NCBI RefSeq assembly: GCF_022348165.1
Contig: NZ_JAKRFI010000002.1
Coordinates: 62,001 to 126,000, forward strand
From: Halomonas sp. McH1-25
GTDB taxonomy: Bacteria; Pseudomonadota; Gammaproteobacteria; Pseudomonadales; Halomonadaceae
Direction: 5' to 3'
Length of the DNA: 64,000 nucleotides
Each line of letters begins with the position of its first letter. The first letter of the stretch is position 1. The notes under the pieces were generated by a model. The model was not told the DNA's origin. It worked only from the letters and a program-made list of their open reading frames with translations, and did no database searches. Made by a program: the position numbers and the translations under genes. Below, in pieces: positions 9,594 to 18,217 of the stretch.

Positions 9594-10426
9594 TGCTGCT
9601 GCATTTCACCAAGATGCACGGGCTGGGCAACGACTTCATGGTCGTCGATCTGGTCACCCAGCGGGCGCGCTTCGATGAGGCATGCATCCGTCAGCTCGCC
9701 GATCGTCATTTCGGTATCGGCTTCGATCAGCTGCTGGTCGTCGAGCCACCACGCGACCCCGACATGGACTTTTGCTACCGCATCTACAACGCCGATGGCA
9801 GCGAGGTGGAAAACTGCGGCAACGGGGCGCGCTGCTTTGCGCGCTTCGTCAGTGATCAGCGCCTGACCCACAAGCGCGAGATCCGCGTCGAGACCCGGGG
9901 CGGTCCGCTGACCCTGACGATCGAGGACGACGGCCGGGTGCGCGTGAACATGGGCGCGCCGCGCTTCGCCCCGGCCGAGGTCCCCTTCGATGCCGCCGAG
10001 GATCGTCCGCTGCATGATCTGGAGGTCGACGGCGAGGCGCTGCAGGTCGGCGTGGTGTCGATGGGCAACCCCCATGCCGTCCTCAGGGTCGACGATGTCG
10101 ACAGCGCACCGGTGGAACGGCTGGGGCCGGCAATCGAGTCTCATCCGCGCTTTCCGCGCCGGGTCAACGCCGGCTTCATGCAGGTCGTCTCGACGCATGC
10201 GGTTCGTCTGCGCGTCTTCGAACGCGGCGCCGGCGAAACGCTGGCCTGCGGCACCGGCGCCTGCGCCGCCGTTGCCAGCGGCATTCGCCAGGGCCTGCTG
10301 GAGAGCCCGGTGGATGTCGAGCTTCCCGGCGGTACGCTGACCCTGGAGTGGGCCGGCGACGGCGAGCCCCTGTTCATGACCGGCCCCGCTGTGCGGGTGT
10401 TCGACGGTCGAGTGCCGCTCGGCTGA
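9593..10426 (+). CDS. dapF: Diaminopimelate epimerase
   Basis: Interconverts LL- and meso-diaminopimelate, feeding lysine and peptidoglycan synthesis. Protein of 277 residues from the ATG at 9593 ([15 protein letters not shown]), the standard DapF opening; a longer frame is open upstream but lies inside lysA. The two catalytic cysteines are visible: [16 protein letters not shown] (Cys75) and ACGTGACAA (about Cys218). It sits directly upstream of the DUF484 gene and xerC, as in E. coli and Pseudomonas. Confidence 0.96.
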   Translation: MLLHFTKMHGLGNDFMVVDLVTQRARFDEACIRQLADRHFGIGFDQLLVVEPPRDPDMDFCYRIYNADGSEVENCGNGARCFARFVSDQRLTHKREIRVETRGGPLTLTIEDDGRVRVNMGAPRFAPAEVPFDAAEDRPLHDLEVDGEALQVGVVSMGNPHAVLRVDDVDSAPVERLGPAIESHPRFPRRVNAGFMQVVSTHAVRLRVFERGAGETLACGTGACAAVASGIRQGLLESPVDVELPGGTLTLEWAGDGEPLFMTGPAVRVFDGRVPLG

Positions 10427-10453
10427 GTGCCGTGCGATCACGAGGTAACCATC

Positions 10454-11170
10454 ATGTCCCAAGCCCAAGCCCCCGATCCCCGTCAGTCGCTGTCCCCGGA
10501 AGCGGTGGCTCGCTGGCTGGCCCGGCATCCCGATTTCTTCGTCGGGCGCGAAGGGTTGCTACAGCAACTCAAGGTGCCGCATCCGGAAACCCAGGGTGCA
10601 ATCTCACTCCTGGAGCGCCTGGTCCTTGACCTGCGCGAACGGGCCGAAGGCGCCGAGTGGCGCCTCGAACAGTTGCTGGAGTCGGCCCGCCACAACGAGT
10701 CGCAATATCGGCGCACCCGCGAACTGATCCTGGCACTCCTCGAGGCCGAGAGCAGCGATGCACTGGGTCAGGCCTTGGCGACCCAGCTTTCCGAACGCTT
10801 CCGGACTCAATCGGTGGCGCTGTGGTGCGCTCCCAGCCTGACCGATTGCGAACCGCAGCCGCCCCAGCCGCCGCGTTTCATACTCGACGATGCCGCCGGA
10901 ACCCGGCTCGCCGCCCTGCTCGATGGCCGCACCAGCCGCTGCCGGCGCCTGTCGCGCAAGGACTGGCAGCGCTTGCTACCGCACATCGAGCCCCCGGCTC
11001 AGGCAGGTTCCTGCGCGCTGACCCGATTGTCGCTCGGCGAACCGTTCGGCTACCTGATCCTGGCCAGTCACGACACCGAGCACTTTCGCGCCAGCCTGGA
11101 CACGCTGTTTACCGAGTATCTCGGCGATGTCGTGGTGCGTCTGATGGTGCGGTTGACCCAAGACCAGTGA
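10454..11170 (+). CDS. DUF484 family protein (YigA-like)
   Basis: Protein of 238 residues of unknown biochemical function, regularly found between dapF and xerC. Residues 10-40 carry the family opening VARWLARHPDFFVGREGLL. A coiled-coil stretch follows (LERLVLDLRERAEGAEWRL), then a GAF-like alpha/beta domain to the C-terminus (CALTRLSLGEPFGYLILAS). The ATG at 10454 has GAGGT upstream and was preferred to a non-ATG start 27 bases earlier. The GAF-like fold is my reading of the pattern, not verified. Confidence 0.85.
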   Translation: MSQAQAPDPRQSLSPEAVARWLARHPDFFVGREGLLQQLKVPHPETQGAISLLERLVLDLRERAEGAEWRLEQLLESARHNESQYRRTRELILALLEAESSDALGQALATQLSERFRTQSVALWCAPSLTDCEPQPPQPPRFILDDAAGTRLAALLDGRTSRCRRLSRKDWQRLLPHIEPPAQAGSCALTRLSLGEPFGYLILASHDTEHFRASLDTLFTEYLGDVVVRLMVRLTQDQ

Positions 11171-11182
11171 GACAGGTGAGCT

Positions 11183-12091
11183 ATGCATGAGGCCGTCGAA
11201 CGCTTTCTGGCCCACTTGGCGCAACAGGCCAGCCCTGCGACCGTGGACGCCTACCGCCGTGACTTGGCGGCACTGCAGGCCTACCTTGTGGAGCAGGGTG
11301 TCAGCGAGTGGCAGGCACTCGATGCTGCGCTGGTACGGCGCTTCCTGGCCCGCGAGCGCAGCCGCGGCCTGGCCCCGCGCAGTCTGGCCCGGCGCCGTGC
11401 CGCCCTGTCACGCTTCGCCGAGGCGCTGATGCAGCAAGGAGTATTGCCGCTCAATCCCGTCAAGCTCGTGCGTACGCCCCGTCAGCCGCAACATTTGCCA
11501 CGTCCCGTGGATGTCGATCAATTGGCCCGCTTCCTCGATGTCCCGCACGATGAGTCACCACTGGCGATTCGTGACCAGGCCATGCTCGAGCTGTTCTACT
11601 CGTGCGGCCTGCGCCTGGCCGAACTCGCTGCACTGAACCTCGCCAGCCTCGATGCACGCCGCGTACGGGTGCTGGGCAAGGGCAACAAGCCGCGTCAGGT
11701 TCCCGTCGGCCGGCGTGCCCGCCAGGCACTGGACGCTTGGCTCGCGGTGCGGGGAGAGTTCGCCGGGGCAGAAGAACCTGCGCTGTTCGTCGGCCAACGC
11801 GGCCGACGCCTTGGCCATCGCGCCATTCAGCAACGCCTGGCCGAAAGCGCCGTCTCCCGCGGCCTGCCGGAGCATTTGCACCCGCACCGCCTGCGCCACT
11901 CGTTCGCCAGCCACCTGCTGGAATCCAGCCAGGACCTGCGTGCCGTTCAGGAGCTGCTGGGCCACGCCAACCTGGCCACCACTCAGGTCTATACCCGGCT
12001 TGACTGGCAGCACCTGGCCAGTGCCTACGATGCCGCCCACCCACGCGCCCGCCGCCAGCGTCAAGCGCCCGGCGGCGACCCAACCGCCTGA
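11183..12091 (+). CDS. xerC: Tyrosine recombinase XerC
   Basis: Site-specific recombinase that acts with XerD at dif to resolve chromosome dimers. Protein of 302 residues. The N-terminal SAM-like DNA-binding domain (about 1-90) is followed by the catalytic domain with all expected residues: Arg in CGLRLAELAAL, Lys in LGKGNKPRQVP, HxxR in HPHRLRHSFASHL, the second His in LLGHANLATTQ and the nucleophile Tyr in VYTRLDWQHL. The position within dapF-DUF484-xerC-HAD supports XerC over XerD. No dif site is visible nearby. Confidence 0.94.
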   Translation: MHEAVERFLAHLAQQASPATVDAYRRDLAALQAYLVEQGVSEWQALDAALVRRFLARERSRGLAPRSLARRRAALSRFAEALMQQGVLPLNPVKLVRTPRQPQHLPRPVDVDQLARFLDVPHDESPLAIRDQAMLELFYSCGLRLAELAALNLASLDARRVRVLGKGNKPRQVPVGRRARQALDAWLAVRGEFAGAEEPALFVGQRGRRLGHRAIQQRLAESAVSRGLPEHLHPHRLRHSFASHLLESSQDLRAVQELLGHANLATTQVYTRLDWQHLASAYDAAHPRARRQRQAPGGDPTA

Positions 12092-12101
12092 GGTCCACGC
12101 C

Positions 12102-12851
12102 ATGTCCCCCATCGACACCCTGACCTTCGATCTCGACGACACTCTCTGGGACAACCATCCGATAATGGAGCGCGCCGAGCGGGAACATCATGCCTGGCTC
12201 GACGATACTTTGGCTGTATGGCTCGACGAGACCGTAGTCGACGAGGCCCTGCGCCGGTTGGGCCGCTATGGCGAAGGCTATACGCTGGAACATTACCTGC
12301 AGCGCCGCCTGGACGTGGCCCGACGGCATCCGCTGCGGCGCGGCGACTTCACCTGGCTGCGCGAGCGCGCATTGATCGAATTGCTCGAGGAATTCGGTCT
12401 GCCGCGCAGTGCCGCTCATCTCTGGGCAGCCGCAGCCATCGAGCGCTTCCTGACCCTGCGCCACGAACTAACGCCCTACCCCGAAGTCGTGCCGATGCTC
12501 GACGCACTGCGGACACGCTATGGACTGGCAGCCATCACCAATGGCAACGCCGACCTCAGGCGCCTGGAACTCGCCCATCACTTCTCGGTGATCATTGCCG
12601 CCGGTGAAATGCTCACGCCCAAGCCCGATGCAAGGCCGTTTCTGGCGGCGCTGGCGCGCCTGGGCAGCACCCCGTCACGGGCGCTGCATGTCGGCGATTC
12701 GTGGAACGAGGATGTCTTGCCTGCCTGGCGACTGGGGATGCGTGTGGCCTGGATCGACAAGCGCGGCGAAGATCCAGGAACACTTCCAGACGGAGTCTAC
12801 CGGCTCGCCCATGTGCGCGAGCTACCTGCGCTACTCGAGCGTCTCGGATAG
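12102..12851 (+). CDS. yigB: HAD-superfamily hydrolase, YigB-like (FMN phosphatase type)
   Basis: Protein of 249 residues beginning [21 protein letters not shown] motif I with Asp10 (nucleophile) and Asp12. Motif II is in [12 protein letters not shown], motif III is the Lys in TPKPDARPF, and motif IV is [11 protein letters not shown] helical cap lies between motifs I and II (about 20-95). E. coli YigB, encoded right after xerC, dephosphorylates FMN; the position and motif similarity suggest the same role here (inference). Its 3' end overlaps the convergent engB gene by 21 bases. Confidence 0.85.
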   Translation: MSPIDTLTFDLDDTLWDNHPIMERAEREHHAWLDDTLAVWLDETVVDEALRRLGRYGEGYTLEHYLQRRLDVARRHPLRRGDFTWLRERALIELLEEFGLPRSAAHLWAAAAIERFLTLRHELTPYPEVVPMLDALRTRYGLAAITNGNADLRRLELAHHFSVIIAAGEMLTPKPDARPFLAALARLGSTPSRALHVGDSWNEDVLPAWRLGMRVAWIDKRGEDPGTLPDGVYRLAHVRELPALLERLG

Positions 12852-13457
12852 CGAGGGCGCTAGCCAAGCGTCCAGACGCGCCCTAGCCTCATCCAGTCCT
12901 TGCTTCTTCAATGCCGAGAACAGCTGGACGCTGACCAGGTCCTCCCACTCACGCAGGCGCTGACGCACCTGCAGCAGGCTGCTCTTGGCCGCCCCGGGCT
13001 TGAGCTTGTCGGCCTTGGTCAACAGGATATGTACGGACATGTCCTGTTCGTCGGCCCAGCCCAGCATCATCTCGTCGAATTCGGTCAATGGATGACGTAC
13101 GTCCATCAGCAGCACCAGCCCTTGCAACGACGCACGCCGCTGCAGATAGTCCGCCAAGTGACGCTGCCACTCGAGCTTGACCTTCTCGGGCACCTTGGCG
13201 AAGCCGTAGCCGGGCAGGTCGACCAGCCGGCTCTGGGTGTCGTCGCCCACGCTAAAGAAATTGATCAGTTGGGTGCGACCCGGCGTCTTGGAGGTGCGGG
13301 CCAACGCCTTCTGTTGAGTCAGCGCATTGATCGCGCTGGACTTGCCGGCATTGGAGCGCCCGGCAAAGGCGACCTCTCGGCCATCGTCGGGCGGGCACAT
13401 CGCCAAGGTCGGCGCACTGGTCATGAAACGGGTAGCGTGGTAGTTGAGGCGGGTCAC
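12831..13457 (-). CDS. engB: Ribosome biogenesis GTPase EngB (YihA/YsxC)
   Basis: Essential GTPase in 50S ribosome assembly. Protein of 208 residues from the GTG at 13457, which gives [16 protein letters not shown], matching the E. coli opening; AGGAAGAG lies about 8 bases upstream. Upstream in-frame codons are Ala/Arg rich and not conserved. G motifs: G1 [10 protein letters not shown]2 [12 protein letters not shown]3 DLPGYGFA, G4 TKADK, G5-like SALKKQG. It is divergent from cytochrome c4, the arrangement also found in Pseudomonas. Confidence 0.94.
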   Translation of the reverse strand: MTRLNYHATRFMTSAPTLAMCPPDDGREVAFAGRSNAGKSSAINALTQQKALARTSKTPGRTQLINFFSVGDDTQSRLVDLPGYGFAKVPEKVKLEWQRHLADYLQRRASLQGLVLLMDVRHPLTEFDEMMLGWADEQDMSVHILLTKADKLKPGAAKSSLLQVRQRLREWEDLVSVQLFSALKKQGLDEARARLDAWLAPSLSETLE

Positions 13458-13595
13458 GGCGAGTCTCTTCCTGGCTAAGCGGCGAGCAGCGGTGGGGGGG
13501 CCATCATGGGCCAAGTGCGGCAATTTGGCCGCATTCACGCCACCGGGGGGATTCGATATACTGCCCCAGCAATGATGTCGCCCTGGGCCGGGCTA

Positions 13596-13613
13596 GTGTA
13601 CCACCCGGTACAC
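13596..13613. promoter_or_regulatory. Perfect 7-4-7 inverted repeat between engB and cytochrome c4
   Basis: GTGTACC-ACCC-GGTACAC, 18 bp, lies in the 246-base divergent gap, 139 bases from the engB start and 91 from the c4 start. There is no T-tract, so an operator is more likely than a terminator. The regulator is unknown. Confidence 0.45.
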
Positions 13614-13703
13614 GGCAGTCGCGAACGCTTGGTGCATTGACGGTTTTGGCACGCAAGCCTCCCAACCAGACAAAACATAATCAAACGGCATAGTGGATTA
13701 GCG

Positions 13704-14312
13704 ATGAGAAAGTTACTGGCAAGCCTGGCTATCACTCTGGGTCTGGTGGGCGCAGCTCACGCTCAGGTCGAGGGCAACCCTTCCGCGGGCCGCGAAAAGG
13801 CCCAGGTCTGCGCGGCCTGCCATGGCCAGCAGGGCATCAGCGCAGCGCCGACGTTTCCCAACCTGGCGGGCCAGCAACCCAACTATCTATTCAAGCAGAT
13901 CGTCGACATTCGCGACGGCGTGCGTCCGGTGCCGCAGATGGCCGGCATCGTTGACAATCTCAGCGATCAGGACATTGCCGACCTGGCCGCCTACTTCGCC
14001 AACCAGCCCGCCAGTCTGGGCCAGGCCGATCCCGAGCTCGCCCAGCGCGGCCTCGAACTCTACAAGGCCGGCAGCCTCGCCAAAGGCATCCCCGCCTGCA
14101 TGGCCTGCCACACGCCGACCGGCGAAGGCATCGACACGGCCCGCTACCCGGCGCTATCCGGCCAGCATCCCGAATACACCGTGACCACGCTCAAGGCGTT
14201 CGCCAGCGGCGAGCGCGACAACGACCCCAACGCCATCATGCGCGACATCGCCTCCAAAATGAGCGATAGCGACATGGAAGCCGTGGCCAACTATGTGTAT
14301 GGCTTGAACTGA
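13704..14312 (+). CDS. Di-heme cytochrome c4
   Basis: Periplasmic electron carrier of 202 residues. Signal peptide of about 20 residues ending AHA-Q. Two cytochrome c domains, each with a heme-attachment motif: CAACH (36-40) and CMACH (132-136). Methionine ligand candidates are in VPQMAG and in ASKMSDSDM. Length and duplicated fold are typical of cytochrome c4, which passes electrons toward terminal oxidases. It is followed by dsbA and an EEP gene, the same order as in Pseudomonas (engB divergent, c4-dsbA). Confidence 0.93.
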   Translation: MRKLLASLAITLGLVGAAHAQVEGNPSAGREKAQVCAACHGQQGISAAPTFPNLAGQQPNYLFKQIVDIRDGVRPVPQMAGIVDNLSDQDIADLAAYFANQPASLGQADPELAQRGLELYKAGSLAKGIPACMACHTPTGEGIDTARYPALSGQHPEYTVTTLKAFASGERDNDPNAIMRDIASKMSDSDMEAVANYVYGLN

Positions 14313-14340
14313 ACCCCACCCGCTTCACGTACCTCATTCC

Positions 14341-14364
14341 ACAAGGCGGCCGGGGCCGCCTTGT
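14341..14364 (+). terminator. Possible terminator after cytochrome c4
   Basis: Very strong stem ACAAGGCGGCC-GG-GGCCGCCTTGT, but no T-tract follows. It may be a weak terminator or a stabilising 3' structure. Confidence 0.4.
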
Positions 14365-14495
14365 GCCGTTCCGGCCTGGGAACCGCCTCGTAGGTTCGCG
14401 TTCAAAGACGATATCGGTCACAGGCACAGCCCCTGGGCCGAGATTCTGATACCTTTAGGCAGAGAACCGTTAAGTACATCAAGGAGACGTGGCAC

Positions 14496-15134
14496 ATGCT
14501 GAAACACTGGATCGCAGTGATTGCCGGGCTTGGCCTTTCGACGATGGCCATGGCCGCCCCGGTCGCGGGCGAGGATTACCAAGTGCTCGACGAGCCGGTG
14601 GAAACCAGTGTCGACGAGGGGCAGATCGAGGTGACCGAGGTTTTCTGGTACGGCTGCCCACACTGCTACAACCTGGAAGATCCGCTCAATGCCTGGGTGG
14701 CCGAATTGCCGGAGGATGTGACCTTCCAGCGCTTGCCGGCAACCATGGGCGATGTCTGGACGACCCACGCCACGGCCTTCTATGCTGCCCAGCAGTTGGG
14801 CATTCTCGACAAGCTCCATGGCGATTTCTTCGACGCCATCCACCAGGACGGGCGCAAACTCGCCGATGCCGACGAGATCGCCGAATTCTTCAGCAACTAT
14901 GGCGTGAGCGAACAGCAAGCCAAGGATGCGCTGACCTCGTTCGGCGTCAAGAGCCAGATCAACCGGGCCCACGCCAAGATGCGCGCCTACAAGCTGATGG
15001 GCGTACCGGCATTGGTCGTCGATGGTCGCTACGTGATTACCCCCAGCAGTGCGGGCAGCCTCGAGAACATGCCGCAGATCGCCGGCGCCCTTGTCGAGCA
15101 GGTGCGTAGCGAACGCAACAACCAGGGAGAGTGA
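14496..15134 (+). CDS. dsbA: Thiol:disulfide interchange protein DsbA
   Basis: Periplasmic disulfide-forming oxidase, re-oxidised by DsbB. Protein of 212 residues with a signal peptide of about 20 residues (ending AMA-A). Thioredoxin fold with an inserted helical domain. Active site CPHC at 54-57 (FWYGCPHCYNLEDP); the cis-proline loop is MGVPALVVDGRY (about residue 170). AAGGAGA lies about 10 bases before the ATG. It probably has its own promoter in the 183-base gap after cytochrome c4. Such a protein would assist c-type cytochromes and other Cys-containing periplasmic proteins. Confidence 0.95.
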   Translation: MLKHWIAVIAGLGLSTMAMAAPVAGEDYQVLDEPVETSVDEGQIEVTEVFWYGCPHCYNLEDPLNAWVAELPEDVTFQRLPATMGDVWTTHATAFYAAQQLGILDKLHGDFFDAIHQDGRKLADADEIAEFFSNYGVSEQQAKDALTSFGVKSQINRAHAKMRAYKLMGVPALVVDGRYVITPSSAGSLENMPQIAGALVEQVRSERNNQGE

Positions 15135-15138
15135 CGCG

Positions 15139-15945
15139 ATGCACGCGCGTGCCATCCATAAAGGCCGTGCAGACACGCTGCGCCTGCTGACGTACAACCT
15201 GCAGGTCGGCATTCATACATCGGCCTATCATCACTACATCACCCGCAGTTGGCAGCACTTGCTGCCCCACGCCAAGCGACAGGGAAGCCTTGACCTGCTC
15301 GGTGAGGTGCTTGGCCGCTTCGACATCGTCGGCCTCCAGGAGGTCGACGGTGGCAGCTTTCGCTCGGGAAACGTCAACCAGGTGGAGTACCTCGCCCACC
15401 GTGCGGGCCTGCCCTTTCACTATCAGCAATTGAACCGTAATTTGGGTCGTGTGGCCCAGCACAGCAATGGCCTGTTGTCGCGCATGACGCCGGACCATGT
15501 CGAAGAACACCGGCTGCCCGGCACCCTGCCCGGCCGCGGTGCCATCCATGCCCGCTACGGCGAAGGACCCGATGCCCTGCATGTGTTCGTCGCCCACTTG
15601 GCATTGAGCCACCGTGGCCGCGTGCGCCAGCTGGACTATCTCAGCGAGATAATTATGCCGCTGAAGCACGTCGTGGTCATGGGCGATCTCAACTGCACGC
15701 CGGACCAATTGAATTCCCACTCACGGTTCTGTACTTCATTGCCGCTGCATCCGGTACGCCCATTGCTGAGCTATCCCTCCTGGCAGCCGAGCCGAGCCCT
15801 GGACCACATTCTCCTGTCGTCTTCCCTCGAGGCAGGCGAGATCATGGCGCTGGATCCGCTGGCTTCCGACCATTTGCCGTTGGCCGTGGACATTCAACTT
15901 CCCGACGCCTGTCGCCAGGCCATTCCCGCGTTGTCAGACCAATGA
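15139..15945 (+). CDS. Endonuclease/exonuclease/phosphatase (EEP) family protein
   Basis: Protein of 268 residues with the metal-dependent EEP/DNase I-like fold. Motifs: RLLTYNLQVG (Asn), IVGLQEVDGGS (catalytic Glu), FVAHLALSHRGR (His), VVMGDLNCTPDQL (Asp/Asn pair) and the C-terminal LASDHLPLAVDI (Asp-His). The substrate is unknown; the family spans nucleases, sphingomyelinases and phosphoesterases. It starts five bases after the dsbA stop, and the c4-dsbA-EEP order is shared with Pseudomonas. No signal peptide is visible, so it is probably cytoplasmic. Confidence 0.85.
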   Translation: MHARAIHKGRADTLRLLTYNLQVGIHTSAYHHYITRSWQHLLPHAKRQGSLDLLGEVLGRFDIVGLQEVDGGSFRSGNVNQVEYLAHRAGLPFHYQQLNRNLGRVAQHSNGLLSRMTPDHVEEHRLPGTLPGRGAIHARYGEGPDALHVFVAHLALSHRGRVRQLDYLSEIIMPLKHVVVMGDLNCTPDQLNSHSRFCTSLPLHPVRPLLSYPSWQPSRALDHILLSSSLEAGEIMALDPLASDHLPLAVDIQLPDACRQAIPALSDQ

Positions 15946-16139
15946 ACCATTGCCCTGACGATGGCCAGCGTTCACGCTAGCGTAGATTTTGCGTGAAGCG
16001 CGGCCATCGCCACCATCACGGCCACAAGCCGGACTGTGCGAAGATAGGCCCCCTGGCGTGTCGAGCGACTGCCGTTCTGGGCAGTGGCATGACGTTCCAG
16101 CAAAATAACGGCGCAAAACGCCAAGACTGAGAGGGTTCC
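15946..16139. other. Intergenic region before TRAP system 1
   Basis: 194 bases. Contains TTCACGC (15971-15977) and its complement GCGTGAA (15991-15997), 13 bases apart, a possible hairpin or operator. I see no convincing promoter or sigma-54 site. Confidence 0.35.
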
Positions 16140-16700
16140 ATGAATCGTGCTTCGTCCGTGCCGGCCCCCCTGGCCTGGATCGACATCGTCACCGAGCGGT
16201 TGGGCAAGGCGCTTGCCTGGCTGATTCTCGCGATGATGCTGATCCAGTTCCTGATTGTGGTGCTGCGCTACATCTTCAATTTCAATAGCATTTCCATGCA
16301 GGAATCGGTCATGTACATGCATGCCTTGGTCTTCCTGCTCGCCGCTGCCTACACCTTGAAACACGATGGTCACGTCCGCGTCGATATTTTTTATCGGGGC
16401 TTTTCGGCACGTCGCAAGGCGTGGGTCGACCTGTTCGGGACACTTTTTTTGCTGTTCCCGGTGATGGTTTTCATCTTCGTCTCGAGCCTGGGCTATGTCG
16501 GCAAGTCATGGGCCATCCTCGAAGGCTCACCCGACACCGGCGGCATTCCCGGCGTGTTCCTGCTCAAGACGCTGATTCCCGCGTTTGCCGGGCTGATGAT
16601 CTTGCAGGGTATCGCCGAACTGATCCGCAACGCCCTGATCATTGCCGGGCGCATCACGCCGCCAGCCCATGACGACGGCCACCTCGAGGAGCGCGTGTAA
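16140..16700 (+). CDS. TRAP transporter small permease (DctQ family), system 1
   Basis: Small membrane subunit of a tripartite ATP-independent transporter, 186 residues with four hydrophobic segments (about 22-45, 60-80, 95-125, 140-165). The DctQ motif is visible: FNSISMQESVMYMHALVFLLAAAYTL split around SMQE, and DGHVRVDIFY. GAGAGG precedes the ATG. The stop shares one base with the next gene (TAATG). It pairs with the large permease and the TakP-like receptor downstream. Confidence 0.9.
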   Translation: MNRASSVPAPLAWIDIVTERLGKALAWLILAMMLIQFLIVVLRYIFNFNSISMQESVMYMHALVFLLAAAYTLKHDGHVRVDIFYRGFSARRKAWVDLFGTLFLLFPVMVFIFVSSLGYVGKSWAILEGSPDTGGIPGVFLLKTLIPAFAGLMILQGIAELIRNALIIAGRITPPAHDDGHLEERV

Positions 16701-18103
16701 TGTTCGACTACATGGCGCTCGTGCTGTTTGCCGTCATTTGTATCGTGCTGATGTTCGGGTATCCCGTTGCGTTGTCGCTGGCCGGAACTGCGCTGGCCTT
16801 CGCCGGCCTGGGCCTAGGGCTGGATGCCCTCGGCATCGATGCCAACTTCGATCCTGCGTTCCTGTCTGCCTTGCCCAACCGCCTCTACGGCATCATGTCC
16901 AACTCGACGCTGCTGGCCGTGCCACTGTTCGTACTGATGGGCGTGCTGCTGGAAAAGTCCAAGGTCGCCGAGACCCTGCTCGACGCCATGGCGCTGCTGT
17001 TCGGCTCGCTGCGCGGCGGCCTGGGCATCTCGGTGACCATCGTCGGCATGATGCTGGCGGCGTCCACCGGTATCGTCGGTGCCACGGTGGTCACCATGGG
17101 GCTGCTGTCGCTGCCGACCATGCTCAAGCGCGGCTATAGCCAGTCGCTGGCCACCGGCACGATCTGTGCCACCGGCACCCTCGGCCAGATCATTCCGCCT
17201 TCCATCGCCCTGGTGCTGCTCGGCGACGTACTCTCTTCCGCCTATCAGCAGGCGCAGTTGTCGATGGGTATCTTCAGCCCCAAGACCGTCTCGGTGGGCG
17301 ATCTGTTCATGGGCGCCATCGTCCCGGGTCTGATCCTGGTCGTGCTGTACATCATCTACGTCGCCGTCGTGGCCTGGCTCAAGCCTTCCGCCGCGCCCCC
17401 CGCCGATCGCGAGGAACTGATGGCAGAGCTCGGTCATCAGGGCAGCCTGTTTACCCTGCTGCTCAAGGGCCTGGTACCACCGATCGTACTCATCATCGCC
17501 GTGCTGGGTTCGATCCTCGGCGGTTTCGCCACGCCCACCGAGGCCTCGGCGGTGGGTGCCTTCGGCGCACTGGTTCTGGCCCTGGCCTACCGTAAGCTGG
17601 ATTTCGCCACCCTCCAGGAAGTCGTGCGCTCGACGACTCACGTCACCACCATGGTGTTCCTGATCCTGATCGGTGCCGCACTGTTTTCGCTGGTGTTCCG
17701 CGCCTACGGCGGCGAGGAACTGGTCGTGCACCTGTTCGACAACATGCCCGGCGGCGTGATCGGCGCAACGATCATCGTCATGCTGGTGATCTTCCTGCTC
17801 GGCTTCATCCTCGACTTCATCGAGATCACCTTCGTGGTGGTGCCGATCGTCGGTCCGGTGCTGCTGGCCATGGGCCTCGATCCGATCTGGCTGGGCATCA
17901 TGATTGCCATCAACTTGCAGACCTCGTTCCTGACGCCGCCGTTCGGCTTTGCGCTGTTCTACCTGCGCGGTGTGGCGCCGGACATGGTGCCCACCACGGC
18001 GATCTATCGTGGCGTCGTTCCCTTCATCGTGTTGCAGTTGGGCATGCTGGTCGCCCTGGCCTTCGTGCCGGAGCTGGCAACCTGGCTCCCAGAGCAGTTC
18101 TAA
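16700..18103 (+). CDS. TRAP transporter large permease (DctM family), system 1
   Basis: Sodium-coupled transport subunit of 467 residues with about 12-13 hydrophobic segments. Family features: the N-terminal FGYPVALSLAGTALAF, GIVGATVVTMGLLSLP, GQIIPPSIALVLLGD (conserved Pro-Pro reentrant region) and FGGFATPTEASAVGAFGA-like GGFATPTEASAVG (about 275). An extended loop at about 185-205 (AQLSMGIFSPKTVSVGD) is typical of the subclass paired with TakP-type receptors. It is translationally coupled to the DctQ gene. Confidence 0.92.
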   Translation: MFDYMALVLFAVICIVLMFGYPVALSLAGTALAFAGLGLGLDALGIDANFDPAFLSALPNRLYGIMSNSTLLAVPLFVLMGVLLEKSKVAETLLDAMALLFGSLRGGLGISVTIVGMMLAASTGIVGATVVTMGLLSLPTMLKRGYSQSLATGTICATGTLGQIIPPSIALVLLGDVLSSAYQQAQLSMGIFSPKTVSVGDLFMGAIVPGLILVVLYIIYVAVVAWLKPSAAPPADREELMAELGHQGSLFTLLLKGLVPPIVLIIAVLGSILGGFATPTEASAVGAFGALVLALAYRKLDFATLQEVVRSTTHVTTMVFLILIGAALFSLVFRAYGGEELVVHLFDNMPGGVIGATIIVMLVIFLLGFILDFIEITFVVVPIVGPVLLAMGLDPIWLGIMIAINLQTSFLTPPFGFALFYLRGVAPDMVPTTAIYRGVVPFIVLQLGMLVALAFVPELATWLPEQF

Positions 18104-18217
18104 GGGGGAACGATCCAGACCGATTGTATGTGCCGGCGGTGAGCATCCACTCATCGCCGCACGATGACCACCCTAGGCGCACGCTGCGCTCAACGACACA
18201 ATAAGGGGAAATGCGCT

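Noticed and set aside
12831-12851. Overlap of the HAD gene and engB as a possible frameshift
   Set aside because: The genes are convergent and both proteins end normally; short 3' overlaps are common here.
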